Positions 16,715-24,219 of a DNA stretch of 64,000 nucleotides are shown here, piece after piece. Under the pieces are notes generated by a model that saw nothing but the letters and a program-made list of their open reading frames with translations, was not told the DNA's origin and did not search any database. Made by a program: the position numbers and the translations under genes. The stretch's first letter is position 1. The number at the start of each line of letters is the position of its first letter. Source of the DNA: Sediminibacterium sp. KACHI17 (lineage in GTDB: Bacteria > Bacteroidota > Bacteroidia > Chitinophagales > Chitinophagaceae); assembly GCF_040362915.1 (NCBI RefSeq), contig NZ_AP029612.1, positions 1,488,001 through 1,552,000 of the forward strand. Direction: 5' to 3'.

Positions 16715-18244
16715 ATGAACAAAAAAGTACGTGTACGTTTTGCCCCTTCTCCTACCGGAGGACTGCATTTGGGGGGTGTAAGAACTGTTTTATTCAACTA
16801 TCTTTTTGCGAAGAAGCATGGTGGCGATTTCATTTTAAGAATCGAGGATACCGACCAAACCCGTTTCGTACCCGGGGCTGAAGAATATATTTTCCAGACT
16901 TTGGAGTGGTGTGGATTGATACCCGATGAAAGTCCGAAACATGGTGGTCCATATGCACCTTACAGACAAAGTGAGCGCAAAGACATGTACAGACAGTACG
17001 CTGAACAACTTATAAAAGCCGGCTATGCGTATTATGCATTTGATACGCCTGAAGAGTTGGAAGCTATGCGTAGTGATTTTAAGACCGCTGAAAATCCGTC
17101 TCCTCAATACAATCAATTCATTCGTGAGAAAATGCGTAACTCTCTTACACTGGGTGAAGATGAAGTGACGCGATTGATCAGTGAGGGGATGCCTTATGTG
17201 ATACGCATCAAAATGCCTGCCGGTGAAACCGTGAGTTTCACAGATATGATCCGTGGAGAAGTTTCTTTTCAAACTGATCAGGTAGATGATAAAGTATTAC
17301 TTAAAGCGGATGGTATGCCTACCTATCATCTTGCTGTAGTAGTGGATGATTATCTGATGAAGATATCACATGCATTTCGTGGAGAAGAATGGCTACCCTC
17401 TGCTCCCGTTCATATACTGTTATGGAAATACTTGGGATGGGAAAAAGACATGCCTGAATGGGCCCACCTTCCTTTGATCTTGAAACCTGATGGCAATGGC
17501 AAACTCAGTAAAAGAGACGGTGATAGATTAGGTTTTCCTGTATTTGCCATGGATTGGACCGATCCAAAAACAAATGAAAAGACCATCGGATTCAGAGAAA
17601 GAGGTTTCCTTCCTGAAGCTTTTGTGAACTTATTGGCCATGCTTGGATGGAATGATGGCACCGATCAAGAGATATTTACGATGACTGAATTGATCGAAAA
17701 ATTCTCCATGGATCGCGTTCATAAAGGCGGTGCTAAATTTGATTATGAAAAAGCGAAATGGTACAATCATGAATGGATCAAGCAATCAACAGCAATAGAT
17801 CTTGCTCCATTTGTGCAGCAAACATTCGCGACCAATAATATTCAGATAACAGAACCATCATTTTTACACAAAGTAATTGATCTGGTAAAAGAGCGTTGCA
17901 CACTGTTGTCTGATTTCACAGCGCAAAGCAGCTTTTTCTTTCAGTCACCCACTGAAATAGATATTGATGCGATCAAACCCAAATGGGATGATAAAAAAAA
18001 TCTGTTCTTCACTGAGTTGATTCGCGCTTATGAACTGAGCTCACTTTGGGAAGCTTCCGATCTGGAAAAGGAGTTCAAAGAACTCGCTGCAGCAAATCAA
18101 CTAAAGCCGGGTGAATTGATGCTTCCTTTTCGTATCATGCTAGTAGGAGGAAAGTTTGGACCGGGTGTGTTTGATATTGCTGCGTTGATCGGAAAAACAG
18201 AAACGGTTGCCAGGATTAAACATACGCTTGGTTTAGTGGGTTAA
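16715..18244 (+). CDS. gltX: Glutamyl-tRNA synthetase
   Basis: A class I aminoacyl-tRNA synthetase that charges tRNA-Glu in the cytoplasm. About 509 aa from the ATG at 16715 (MNKKVRVRFAPSPTGG). The HIGH-type motif is PSPTGGLHLGG at residues 11-21 and the KMSKS-type motif is GKLSKRDG near residue 263. The catalytic core and the alpha-helical anticodon-binding C-terminal domain are both present. A frame extending 29 codons upstream crosses the heptamer array and the -7 box, so it is not used. Length is normal for the bacterial enzyme. A 63-bp palindromic element follows the stop. Confidence 0.96.
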   Translation: MNKKVRVRFAPSPTGGLHLGGVRTVLFNYLFAKKHGGDFILRIEDTDQTRFVPGAEEYIFQTLEWCGLIPDESPKHGGPYAPYRQSERKDMYRQYAEQLIKAGYAYYAFDTPEELEAMRSDFKTAENPSPQYNQFIREKMRNSLTLGEDEVTRLISEGMPYVIRIKMPAGETVSFTDMIRGEVSFQTDQVDDKVLLKADGMPTYHLAVVVDDYLMKISHAFRGEEWLPSAPVHILLWKYLGWEKDMPEWAHLPLILKPDGNGKLSKRDGDRLGFPVFAMDWTDPKTNEKTIGFRERGFLPEAFVNLLAMLGWNDGTDQEIFTMTELIEKFSMDRVHKGGAKFDYEKAKWYNHEWIKQSTAIDLAPFVQQTFATNNIQITEPSFLHKVIDLVKERCTLLSDFTAQSSFFFQSPTEIDIDAIKPKWDDKKNLFFTELIRAYELSSLWEASDLEKEFKELAAANQLKPGELMLPFRIMLVGGKFGPGVFDIAALIGKTETVARIKHTLGLVG

Positions 18245-18254
18245 GATAGATGAG

Positions 18255-18317
18255 TTGCCACTGAAGCCACAGAAATACACAGAATGATTCAGTGTATTTC
18301 TGTGTCTTCAGTGGCAA
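18255..18317. repeat. 63-bp near-perfect palindrome between gltX and GT39 gene
   Basis: Arms 18255-18280 and 18292-18317 (26 bp) pair with one mismatch, and the spacer itself contains GAAT/ATTC. The arm contains CCACTGAAG and CACAGAAATACAC. Related words are in the hairpin at 28808-28854. It may terminate gltX, but no strong U-run follows. Confidence 0.85.
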
Positions 18318-18354
18318 TCTCTTTTTCATTCGTATCTTACCACAAACATCTCAC

Positions 18355-19896
18355 ATGAAGAACGCTACCAGACTATTGTATCTCTTAGCGATTGTACGTT
18401 TTACTCTTCCCTTTTTATTGGTGCACCCCTCCTACCAATTACATCGTGATGAATACCTGTATTTAGCGGAAGGCCATCATCTTGCCTGGGGATTTTTGGA
18501 AGTACCCCCCATGTTATCATTTATGGCATACATCAGTAACGGCTTAGGAGCTACTGAGTTTTGGGTGAAATTTTGGCCTGCATTATTTGGCTCGATGATA
18601 TTACTGATGATGGGCAAGATCATTCTTCGATTAGGTGGCCGCTCATTTGCGATTGTATTAGCATCGCTCCCTTTTTTATTCACGGGTTATATCCGTATGT
18701 TTTATTTTTTCCATCCCAATTTTCTGGATGTATTTTTTTGGACACTTAACGGCTATGCGCTGATCAACTTCATCGACACCAAGAAAAATAGTTGGTTATA
18801 CCTTTTTGGTATCAGCATTGGATTGGGTATGTTAAGTAAATACTCTGTTGCATTTTATACTATAAGTCTATTGGCAGGACTACTATTCACGAAGCACCGA
18901 TCTATCTTCTTGAATAAACATCTTTATTTCGCCGGATCTCTTGCACTACTGATCATGTTACCCAATCTGATCTGGCAATACCAGCACGGGTTTCCGATAT
19001 TCATTCACATGGAAGAATTGAAAGCAACACAACTCCAATTCATTGATCCAAAAGATTTCTTGATCGATCAGATCATGATGTTTCTTCCTTGTGTATTCAT
19101 TTGGATCAGCGGTCTGCTGTATGTTTTATTTACTGCCCAAGGAAGAAAATATCGCATGATCGGCATCAGTTATTTTGCCGTGATCGCTTTATTAACCTAT
19201 ATGAATGGAAAAAGCTATTATGCCGCAGGAGTATACCCTTTATTGTTTGCATTCGGAGCATATTGGCTTGAAAAACTCACTACCGGAAAATTACAGGTGC
19301 TTCGGTATGTATTCGTATGTATACCGGCAGGACTGGGAATACTCATCATGCCATTACTACTGCCACTCTATCCACCTCAGGAATTGGCTGATTGGTATCG
19401 GTCAAAGAATATCCATACAACCGGATCCTTTAAATGGGAGGATCTTGAATACCATCCTTTACCACAAGATTTTGCAGATATGATCGGATGGAAAGAATTG
19501 GCAGAAAAAACGGCTGCTGTCTATAAGAGTTTACCGGAAGCAGAACAAAAGAAAACAATGGTGTATTGTCGCGGTTATTATACGGCCGGTGCATTGAACT
19601 ATTATGCAAAACAGGTAGGCTTACCGGTAGTATATAGCGACAATGCTTCTTTTCTATTCTGGATGCCGGAAAAATATGATTTCAAACATTTGCTACTGAT
19701 AGGAAAAAAAATGCCTGATGCAGATGATATTGTTTTCCAACAATTTGAAAAAGTATCCCTGCGTGATTCCATAGACTACCCTTTATTCCGTGAAACAAGA
19801 ACCAAGATCTTCTTATTTGAGAATGGAAACGACTCTTTACAGCCCATTACCGAACGAGGGGTAGCTGCTTTAAAAGCCCGGTTCAGCCGAAAATGA
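18355..19896 (+). CDS. GT39/PMT-type membrane glycosyltransferase
   Basis: A membrane glycosyltransferase of the ArnT/PMT_2 superfamily, about 513 aa from the ATG at 18355. These enzymes move a sugar from a polyprenyl-phosphate carrier to a lipid or protein on the outer face of the inner membrane. Visible features: a first TM helix, then the catalytic acidic pair in LHRDEYLYLAEGHH (Asp32, Glu33) on the first outer loop, then about nine to eleven further TM helices. A soluble C-terminal part of about 150 residues starts near LYPPQELADWY. Acceptor and donor are not evident. The next plus-strand gene is 43 bp downstream. Confidence 0.85.
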   Translation: MKNATRLLYLLAIVRFTLPFLLVHPSYQLHRDEYLYLAEGHHLAWGFLEVPPMLSFMAYISNGLGATEFWVKFWPALFGSMILLMMGKIILRLGGRSFAIVLASLPFLFTGYIRMFYFFHPNFLDVFFWTLNGYALINFIDTKKNSWLYLFGISIGLGMLSKYSVAFYTISLLAGLLFTKHRSIFLNKHLYFAGSLALLIMLPNLIWQYQHGFPIFIHMEELKATQLQFIDPKDFLIDQIMMFLPCVFIWISGLLYVLFTAQGRKYRMIGISYFAVIALLTYMNGKSYYAAGVYPLLFAFGAYWLEKLTTGKLQVLRYVFVCIPAGLGILIMPLLLPLYPPQELADWYRSKNIHTTGSFKWEDLEYHPLPQDFADMIGWKELAEKTAAVYKSLPEAEQKKTMVYCRGYYTAGALNYYAKQVGLPVVYSDNASFLFWMPEKYDFKHLLLIGKKMPDADDIVFQQFEKVSLRDSIDYPLFRETRTKIFLFENGNDSLQPITERGVAALKARFSRK

Positions 19897-19914
19897 GATT
19901 TGCCATCCATTGCT

Positions 19915-19922
19915 TACTTTTG
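19915..19922 (+). promoter_or_regulatory. -7 box TACTTTTG of the B12-domain gene
   Basis: An exact TAnnTTTG match 17 bp before the ATG at 19940. It suggests transcription independent of the upstream glycosyltransferase. Confidence 0.5.
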
Positions 19923-19939
19923 AGCCATAAATCGATTGC

Positions 19940-20356
19940 ATGAGTAAGCTCAAACGCCCCATTCGCGTACTGGTTGCTAAAGTTGGATTAGACGGACATG
20001 ACCGTGGTGCTAAAGTAATTGCTACCGCATTACGCGATGCAGGAATGGAAGTGATCTATACCGGCCTCAGACAAACCCCTGAAATGGTAGTGAATGCGGC
20101 TTTACAGGAAGATGTGGACGCCATTGGTATCAGCATCCTTAGCGGAGCACACATGACCGTATTTCCAAAAGTCATCCAACTACTCAAAGAAAAAGGGATG
20201 AATGATGTATTACTCACGGGCGGTGGTATCATTCCTGAAGACGATATGAAAACCCTCAATGACATGGGTGTTGGTAAGCTCTTTGCTCCCGGCACAGCTA
20301 CCGGCGAGATCGCCAACTATATCTCAGAATGGGTGAGTCTGAATCGTTCTTTTTAA
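19940..20356 (+). CDS. Stand-alone B12-binding domain of a methylmalonyl-CoA mutase
   Basis: A 138 aa cobalamin-binding domain equivalent to the C-terminal part of methylmalonyl-CoA mutase alpha chains. The base-off/His-on signature DxHxxG is intact (LDGHDRG, Asp18-His20-Gly23), followed by [10 protein letters not shown] and [11 protein letters not shown], which hold the dimethylbenzimidazole tail, and LFAPGTAT near residue 113. The TIM-barrel acyl-CoA-binding part is not fused and is absent from the window, so it should be encoded elsewhere, as in two-subunit (archaeal or Icm-like) mutases. It would act in propionate/succinate carbon flow or a related acyl-CoA isomerisation. Confidence 0.88.
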   Translation: MSKLKRPIRVLVAKVGLDGHDRGAKVIATALRDAGMEVIYTGLRQTPEMVVNAALQEDVDAIGISILSGAHMTVFPKVIQLLKEKGMNDVLLTGGGIIPEDDMKTLNDMGVGKLFAPGTATGEIANYISEWVSLNRSF

Positions 20357-20473
20357 ATGCAGAACAACTGTAAGCAGACCGTTCAACCCTTTATTATCCC
20401 GATTGAACCAATATGATTGCATCCCGCAATGGTTGCATAGCATCTTTGCATCCCGAAAAAAAGGAAGCACATT

Positions 20474-21484
20474 ATGAAACAGGTTGTAAGCATGAGAATC
20501 GTTGTTTGCCTAATGGCATTACTGATATTTTCATGCAGTAAAAAATCAGTAACCACTACTGCTAATACTAATCCTTCGAATACCAACAATACGCAGAATG
20601 AAGTATTGGAAACGGTTCTGATCAACAACCCGACAGGAACAACACCTTTGAAAGCCATTCTTTTCATTCCTGCTTCATCTACATCGCTTCCTGCAGTGAT
20701 CGTACAGCATGGCAGTGGTGGATTATGGAGTAGCAATGATGCCACTAACACTCAATTAGCCAGCCAGTTTCATATCTGGATCGATTCTTTTAGGGTCAAT
20801 AAAATCGCTGCTCTTTTCATCGACAGCTATACACCACGAGGTGTTAAGAATTTTCCCAACATGGCCCCTCCTGAAAATATTTTCTTAGCAGCTGAGTTTG
20901 TTCGTCCACGCGATGCTTATGCCGGGTTAAACTATTTACGAACATTAACCAGGATCAAATCAAATAAGATCGCATTACTTGGATTCTCACATGGTGGTAC
21001 CAGTGTACTGAGCACCATGGTAGATGCACAAGCTGTCAGCAAAACAACCTGGTCATTGATCAGTGGAGGAGTTACTTATACCGACGGTGTTTTACCACCT
21101 GCCCAACGTCCATCAGAAGGCGGATTTGTTGCAGCTGTCTCTTACTATCCCGGAGCTGCGATGTTTAGTTATTATGGTCGCCCCGGCACTCCGAGTAATG
21201 GAAAATACATTCCATATGCACCTGTGATGATCCACGCTGCCGGCAAAGATCCTCTCTATACTACTTTATATACCAATAGTGATAATAATACCAATATCAG
21301 TGCTTATGATGGACTGATATTAAAAGCTCAACAATCACCCCTATCTGCTCCAATGACCATGCATGTATACCCTGATGCAGATCATAGTTTTGATGGTGTG
21401 ACAGGAAATAATGAAGATGCGAAAGCCAATCTGCTGGCGAAAAAAAGAACCCTTGATTTTCTGAAAAGTTATTTATTGAACTAA
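20474..21484 (+). CDS. Dienelactone-hydrolase-like lipoprotein
   Basis: A 336 aa alpha/beta hydrolase exported as a lipoprotein (signal ending LIFSC; the ATG at 20492 is an alternative start). After a Thr/Asn-rich linker the core shows IVQHGSGG (oxyanion region, near residue 77), the nucleophile elbow GFSHGG with Ser near 173, and a C-terminal His in DADHSFDG near 303. The closest general type is the dienelactone hydrolase family; the natural substrate is unknown. It probably acts in the periplasm or outer membrane. An upstream ATCTTTG resembles a -7 box. It converges with the TRIC-type gene with only 2 bp between stops. Confidence 0.78.
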   Translation: MKQVVSMRIVVCLMALLIFSCSKKSVTTTANTNPSNTNNTQNEVLETVLINNPTGTTPLKAILFIPASSTSLPAVIVQHGSGGLWSSNDATNTQLASQFHIWIDSFRVNKIAALFIDSYTPRGVKNFPNMAPPENIFLAAEFVRPRDAYAGLNYLRTLTRIKSNKIALLGFSHGGTSVLSTMVDAQAVSKTTWSLISGGVTYTDGVLPPAQRPSEGGFVAAVSYYPGAAMFSYYGRPGTPSNGKYIPYAPVMIHAAGKDPLYTTLYTNSDNNTNISAYDGLILKAQQSPLSAPMTMHVYPDADHSFDGVTGNNEDAKANLLAKKRTLDFLKSYLLN

Positions 21485-21486
21485 CA

Positions 21487-22089
21487 TTAGATCTCGGGAA
21501 GTCTTAGTCTTTTTCGTTTTGAAAGAATACGTATGCCTACAATGATGGCAACGCATATAAAGAGACCAAGATTATATTCTATACCATAATATTTCAATCC
21601 GAGATAGATCACACCTCCCAAAGCACAGGCTGTGGCATATAGTTCTCCACGTTTTAAGAGATTGGGTACTTCTCCACAGATCATATCTGCCAATAATCCT
21701 CCAAAAGTTGCAGACATCACACCCATGATCACTGAATAACCTTCATTGATCCCATATACGAGGCTACGTTCAATTCCACCTACAGTAAACATGCCTAATC
21801 CAATAGCATCCGTAAAGAAAATAGCCCTGCGAAAACGAGTGAAATTCGTGTTCAATAAGGATACGATCAATACCGCTGATACAACCAATCCCAGAGCGAG
21901 ATAATCATTCACCCAATTCACAGGTCGCACACCAATGAGCAGGTCTCTAATGGTGCCACCACCATAAGCAGTAACAAACGCCACAACTGCAGCACCAAAA
22001 ATATCCATCTGATGCGTTCTCGCTTTTAAAGCGCCTGTTATTGCAAAGACGAAAATCCCGGTATATATGATGACCTCTATCAGATTCAT
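21487..22089 (-). CDS. TRIC / UPF0126 family membrane channel
   Basis: About 200 aa from the ATG at 22089, which opens directly into a transmembrane helix (MNLIEVIIYTGIFVF). It is a seven-helix protein with an internal duplication: GAAVVAFVTAYGGGTIRDLLIG near residue 32 and GVMSATFGGLLADMICGE near residue 117. These glycine-rich motifs define bacterial trimeric intracellular cation channels (also annotated UPF0126 or glycine transporter domain). A K+-permeable channel role is known for some members; the substrate here is not shown. It is divergent from the crotonase gene with 57 bp between start codons. Confidence 0.88.
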   Translation of the reverse strand: MNLIEVIIYTGIFVFAITGALKARTHQMDIFGAAVVAFVTAYGGGTIRDLLIGVRPVNWVNDYLALGLVVSAVLIVSLLNTNFTRFRRAIFFTDAIGLGMFTVGGIERSLVYGINEGYSVIMGVMSATFGGLLADMICGEVPNLLKRGELYATACALGGVIYLGLKYYGIEYNLGLFICVAIIVGIRILSKRKRLRLPEI

Positions 22090-22122
22090 ACTACAAAATA
22101 CAAAAGAACAGTATTGCTCCCC

Positions 22123-22130
22123 TATTTTTG
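22123..22130 (+). promoter_or_regulatory. -7 box TATTTTTG of the crotonase gene
   Basis: A TAnnTTTG match 16 bp before the ATG at 22147. The whole divergent promoter region is only 57 bp, so the two promoters must overlap. Confidence 0.55.
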
Positions 22131-22146
22131 TACAAATACGATTGCC

Positions 22147-22923
22147 ATGTATCAAACCTTAGTTACCGATCTTTCAAATGGTATTTTCACCATTACTATT
22201 AATCGCCCCGATAAATTAAATGCCTTGAATCAGCAGGTCATGTCTGATTTAAGCAATGTGATGGATGAAGTATACCAGAATAAAGACATTCAATCTGTCA
22301 TCATTACCGGCTCAGGTCCTAAAGCTTTTGTTGCAGGTGCTGATATCAGTGAGTTCAGTGGCGCTTCTGTTGCTGAGGGAAAAGCATTGGCCAAAAGAGG
22401 ACAAGACATCTTTTTTAAAATTGAAAATTGTCCAAAACCTGTTATAGCCTGTGTAAACGGATTTGCATTAGGTGGAGGTTGTGAACTGGCAATGAGTTGT
22501 CACTTCAGAATCGCTTCTGAAAATGCAAAGTTTGGTCAACCCGAAGTGAACCTAGGTCTTATTCCCGGTTATGGTGGAACACAAAGACTGGTGCAGCTCA
22601 TCGGCAAGGGAAGAGCGATGGAATTACTAATGGGTGCAGGCATGATCGATGCCGCTACCGCCTTACAATATGGCTTAGTGAATTATGTGGTACCACAGGA
22701 AGAATTGATCGCTAAAGCGATCGCTATCCTTCAGGTGATCAATAGTAAAGCCCCTGTAGCTGTGGCCAAATGTATTGAAGCAGCCAATGCAGTATTTGAT
22801 GAAAGTAAAAATGGGTTTGAAGTGGAAATCAATGCTTTTGGTGATTGTTTCGCAACAGAAGACATGAAAGAAGGAACCTCTGCCTTCCTTGAAAAAAGAA
22901 AAGCCATTTTCAAAGGCCAATAA
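22147..22923 (+). CDS. Enoyl-CoA hydratase/isomerase (crotonase)
   Basis: A 258 aa single-domain crotonase, read from the ATG at 22147 because the -7 box lies in the longer frame. It hydrates 2-trans-enoyl-CoA in fatty-acid beta-oxidation or related acyl-CoA pathways. The oxyanion-hole motifs are AFVAGADISEF near residue 60 and CVNGFALGGGCELAMSC near residue 100. The catalytic Glu region is FGQPEVNLGLIPGYGGTQ near residue 132. The C-terminal GTSAFLEKRKAIFKG is typical. Specificity (C4 or longer) cannot be told. A large inverted repeat follows the stop. Confidence 0.9.
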   Translation: MYQTLVTDLSNGIFTITINRPDKLNALNQQVMSDLSNVMDEVYQNKDIQSVIITGSGPKAFVAGADISEFSGASVAEGKALAKRGQDIFFKIENCPKPVIACVNGFALGGGCELAMSCHFRIASENAKFGQPEVNLGLIPGYGGTQRLVQLIGKGRAMELLMGAGMIDAATALQYGLVNYVVPQEELIAKAIAILQVINSKAPVAVAKCIEAANAVFDESKNGFEVEINAFGDCFATEDMKEGTSAFLEKRKAIFKGQ

Positions 22924-22936
22924 CCCCTACGTGCTA

Positions 22937-23005
22937 CTTCTGTTTTTCTTGTTCTCTGCGGCAGCATCCTTTTTATGAAACCGCTGAGAACAAGAAAAAC
23001 AGAGG
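22937..23005. repeat. 25-bp inverted repeat between convergent genes
   Basis: Arms 22937-22961 and 22981-23005 pair over 25 bp with two mismatches (core CTGTTTTTCTTGTTCTC) around a 19-nt loop. It probably serves as a bidirectional terminator or transcript end for the crotonase and phosphatase-like genes. Confidence 0.8.
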
Positions 23006-23020
23006 CTACGCACTATTTGA

Positions 23021-24115
23021 CTATCGTTTGATTACTTCTTTGATCTCTTCGGCGATAGGATGGTTAGCAGTGAATGTAACACCTAACAGCTTAGCAATGG
23101 TTTGTGCAAATTGTTTCTGATAAAACTGTGAGGGTTTTTTAATCTCACCAAGGGCAGGAGTATTCGGCCCAATCGCCGCAAACCAAATTTCATCTGCACC
23201 TTCAATATCAGAACCATGACTGGTCCATTTACGTTTATCTTTATCACCCCTGCCATGATCAGTAGTAATGAGTAAAGTGGTTTTATTACGGTACTGCGGA
23301 GTAGATTGTACATAGTTCCATATTTCTTCGATCCACTTATCTACTTGTGTTGCAGCTTGTAAATAGGAACGATATTTCCATCCATGTGCCCATTCATCTG
23401 TTTCTCCATAAGCGATATACAGCACTCTGGGTTTTTCTTTTTTCAAATATTCCATCGCAGCATGATGTGTAAATACATCAAAACATTCTTCTGCCCACAT
23501 ACGATGACTACTTAGCAACATTTTATTGATCACTAATTCTGCCGCATTGGGTTTCGCACCTCCGGTAGTATCATATGCAGCTATGACCGGAATACCACTT
23601 CTTTTTTCATTTAAAATTCTATTGAAAGCTTCCCATGCCCCAAAAGCTCCAATCCTTCCTTTATAAGGCTGTTGTTGATGCAGGAATTCCAGTACAGTGG
23701 TATTGGGATTGGGCGGATAATCATTGCTGTTGATGTTATCATCAGCATACCCTGAAAAGATCTCATTATAACCGGGATATGAAAACCAATACGGATTGGT
23801 AACATTCACTTTACTGCCCAAATCCCTGTTACCATGAATCTGACCTTGCCGGGCAATCGTTTTCCAAAAGAAAGGCATCAATTTGGTTCTTCTTTCTGCT
23901 AGATCTTCAGCCCAATATGTTGAATAGATCAATGTACTGTCGTCTTGATTATATCTTTTATCGGATGCCAATACTGGATCCATACCCTTAAATAACTCTT
24001 GCCAACGCAATCCATCTGTGGTAATGATAATGACATTTTCTGTTTGTTGTGCATAGCTACCGCAACAACACATAAAAGCAATAATTGACAATATAAGTTT
24101 CATGGACTGGATCAT
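23021..24115 (-). CDS. Alkaline-phosphatase-superfamily exported protein
   Basis: A 364 aa protein with a signal peptide (GSYAQQ, cleavage near residue 22; an alternative start at 24103 also works). The fold is the alkaline phosphatase/sulfatase/nucleotide-pyrophosphatase type. Metal and nucleophile positions are seen in IIITTDGLRW (Thr33, Asp34) at the start and in LITTDHGRGDK plus WTSHGSD near residues 283-300. ETDEWAH near 224 supplies further ligands. The substrate is unknown; phosphodiester or phosphoglycerate-type hydrolysis is possible. It stands alone on the minus strand. Confidence 0.85.
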   Translation of the reverse strand: MIQSMKLILSIIAFMCCCGSYAQQTENVIIITTDGLRWQELFKGMDPVLASDKRYNQDDSTLIYSTYWAEDLAERRTKLMPFFWKTIARQGQIHGNRDLGSKVNVTNPYWFSYPGYNEIFSGYADDNINSNDYPPNPNTTVLEFLHQQQPYKGRIGAFGAWEAFNRILNEKRSGIPVIAAYDTTGGAKPNAAELVINKMLLSSHRMWAEECFDVFTHHAAMEYLKKEKPRVLYIAYGETDEWAHGWKYRSYLQAATQVDKWIEEIWNYVQSTPQYRNKTTLLITTDHGRGDKDKRKWTSHGSDIEGADEIWFAAIGPNTPALGEIKKPSQFYQKQFAQTIAKLLGVTFTANHPIAEEIKEVIKR

Positions 24116-24162
24116 TTGTCTTTTGAAAGTAAGCTATCTAACAGTTTTATCAAAACTAAATG

Positions 24163-24197
24163 AAAATAAAAAAGGCTGCACCGAAACGATGCAGCCT
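24163..24197 (-). terminator. Intrinsic terminator of the M16 peptidase gene
   Basis: Arms AGGCTGCA and TGCAGCCT with a 9-nt loop; on the minus strand a U-rich run follows. It lies 23 bp after the stop at 24220. The arm starts with AGGCTG, as in two other terminators in the window. Confidence 0.8.
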
Positions 24198-24219
24198 ATC
24201 ATATTCAATGAACATTGAA

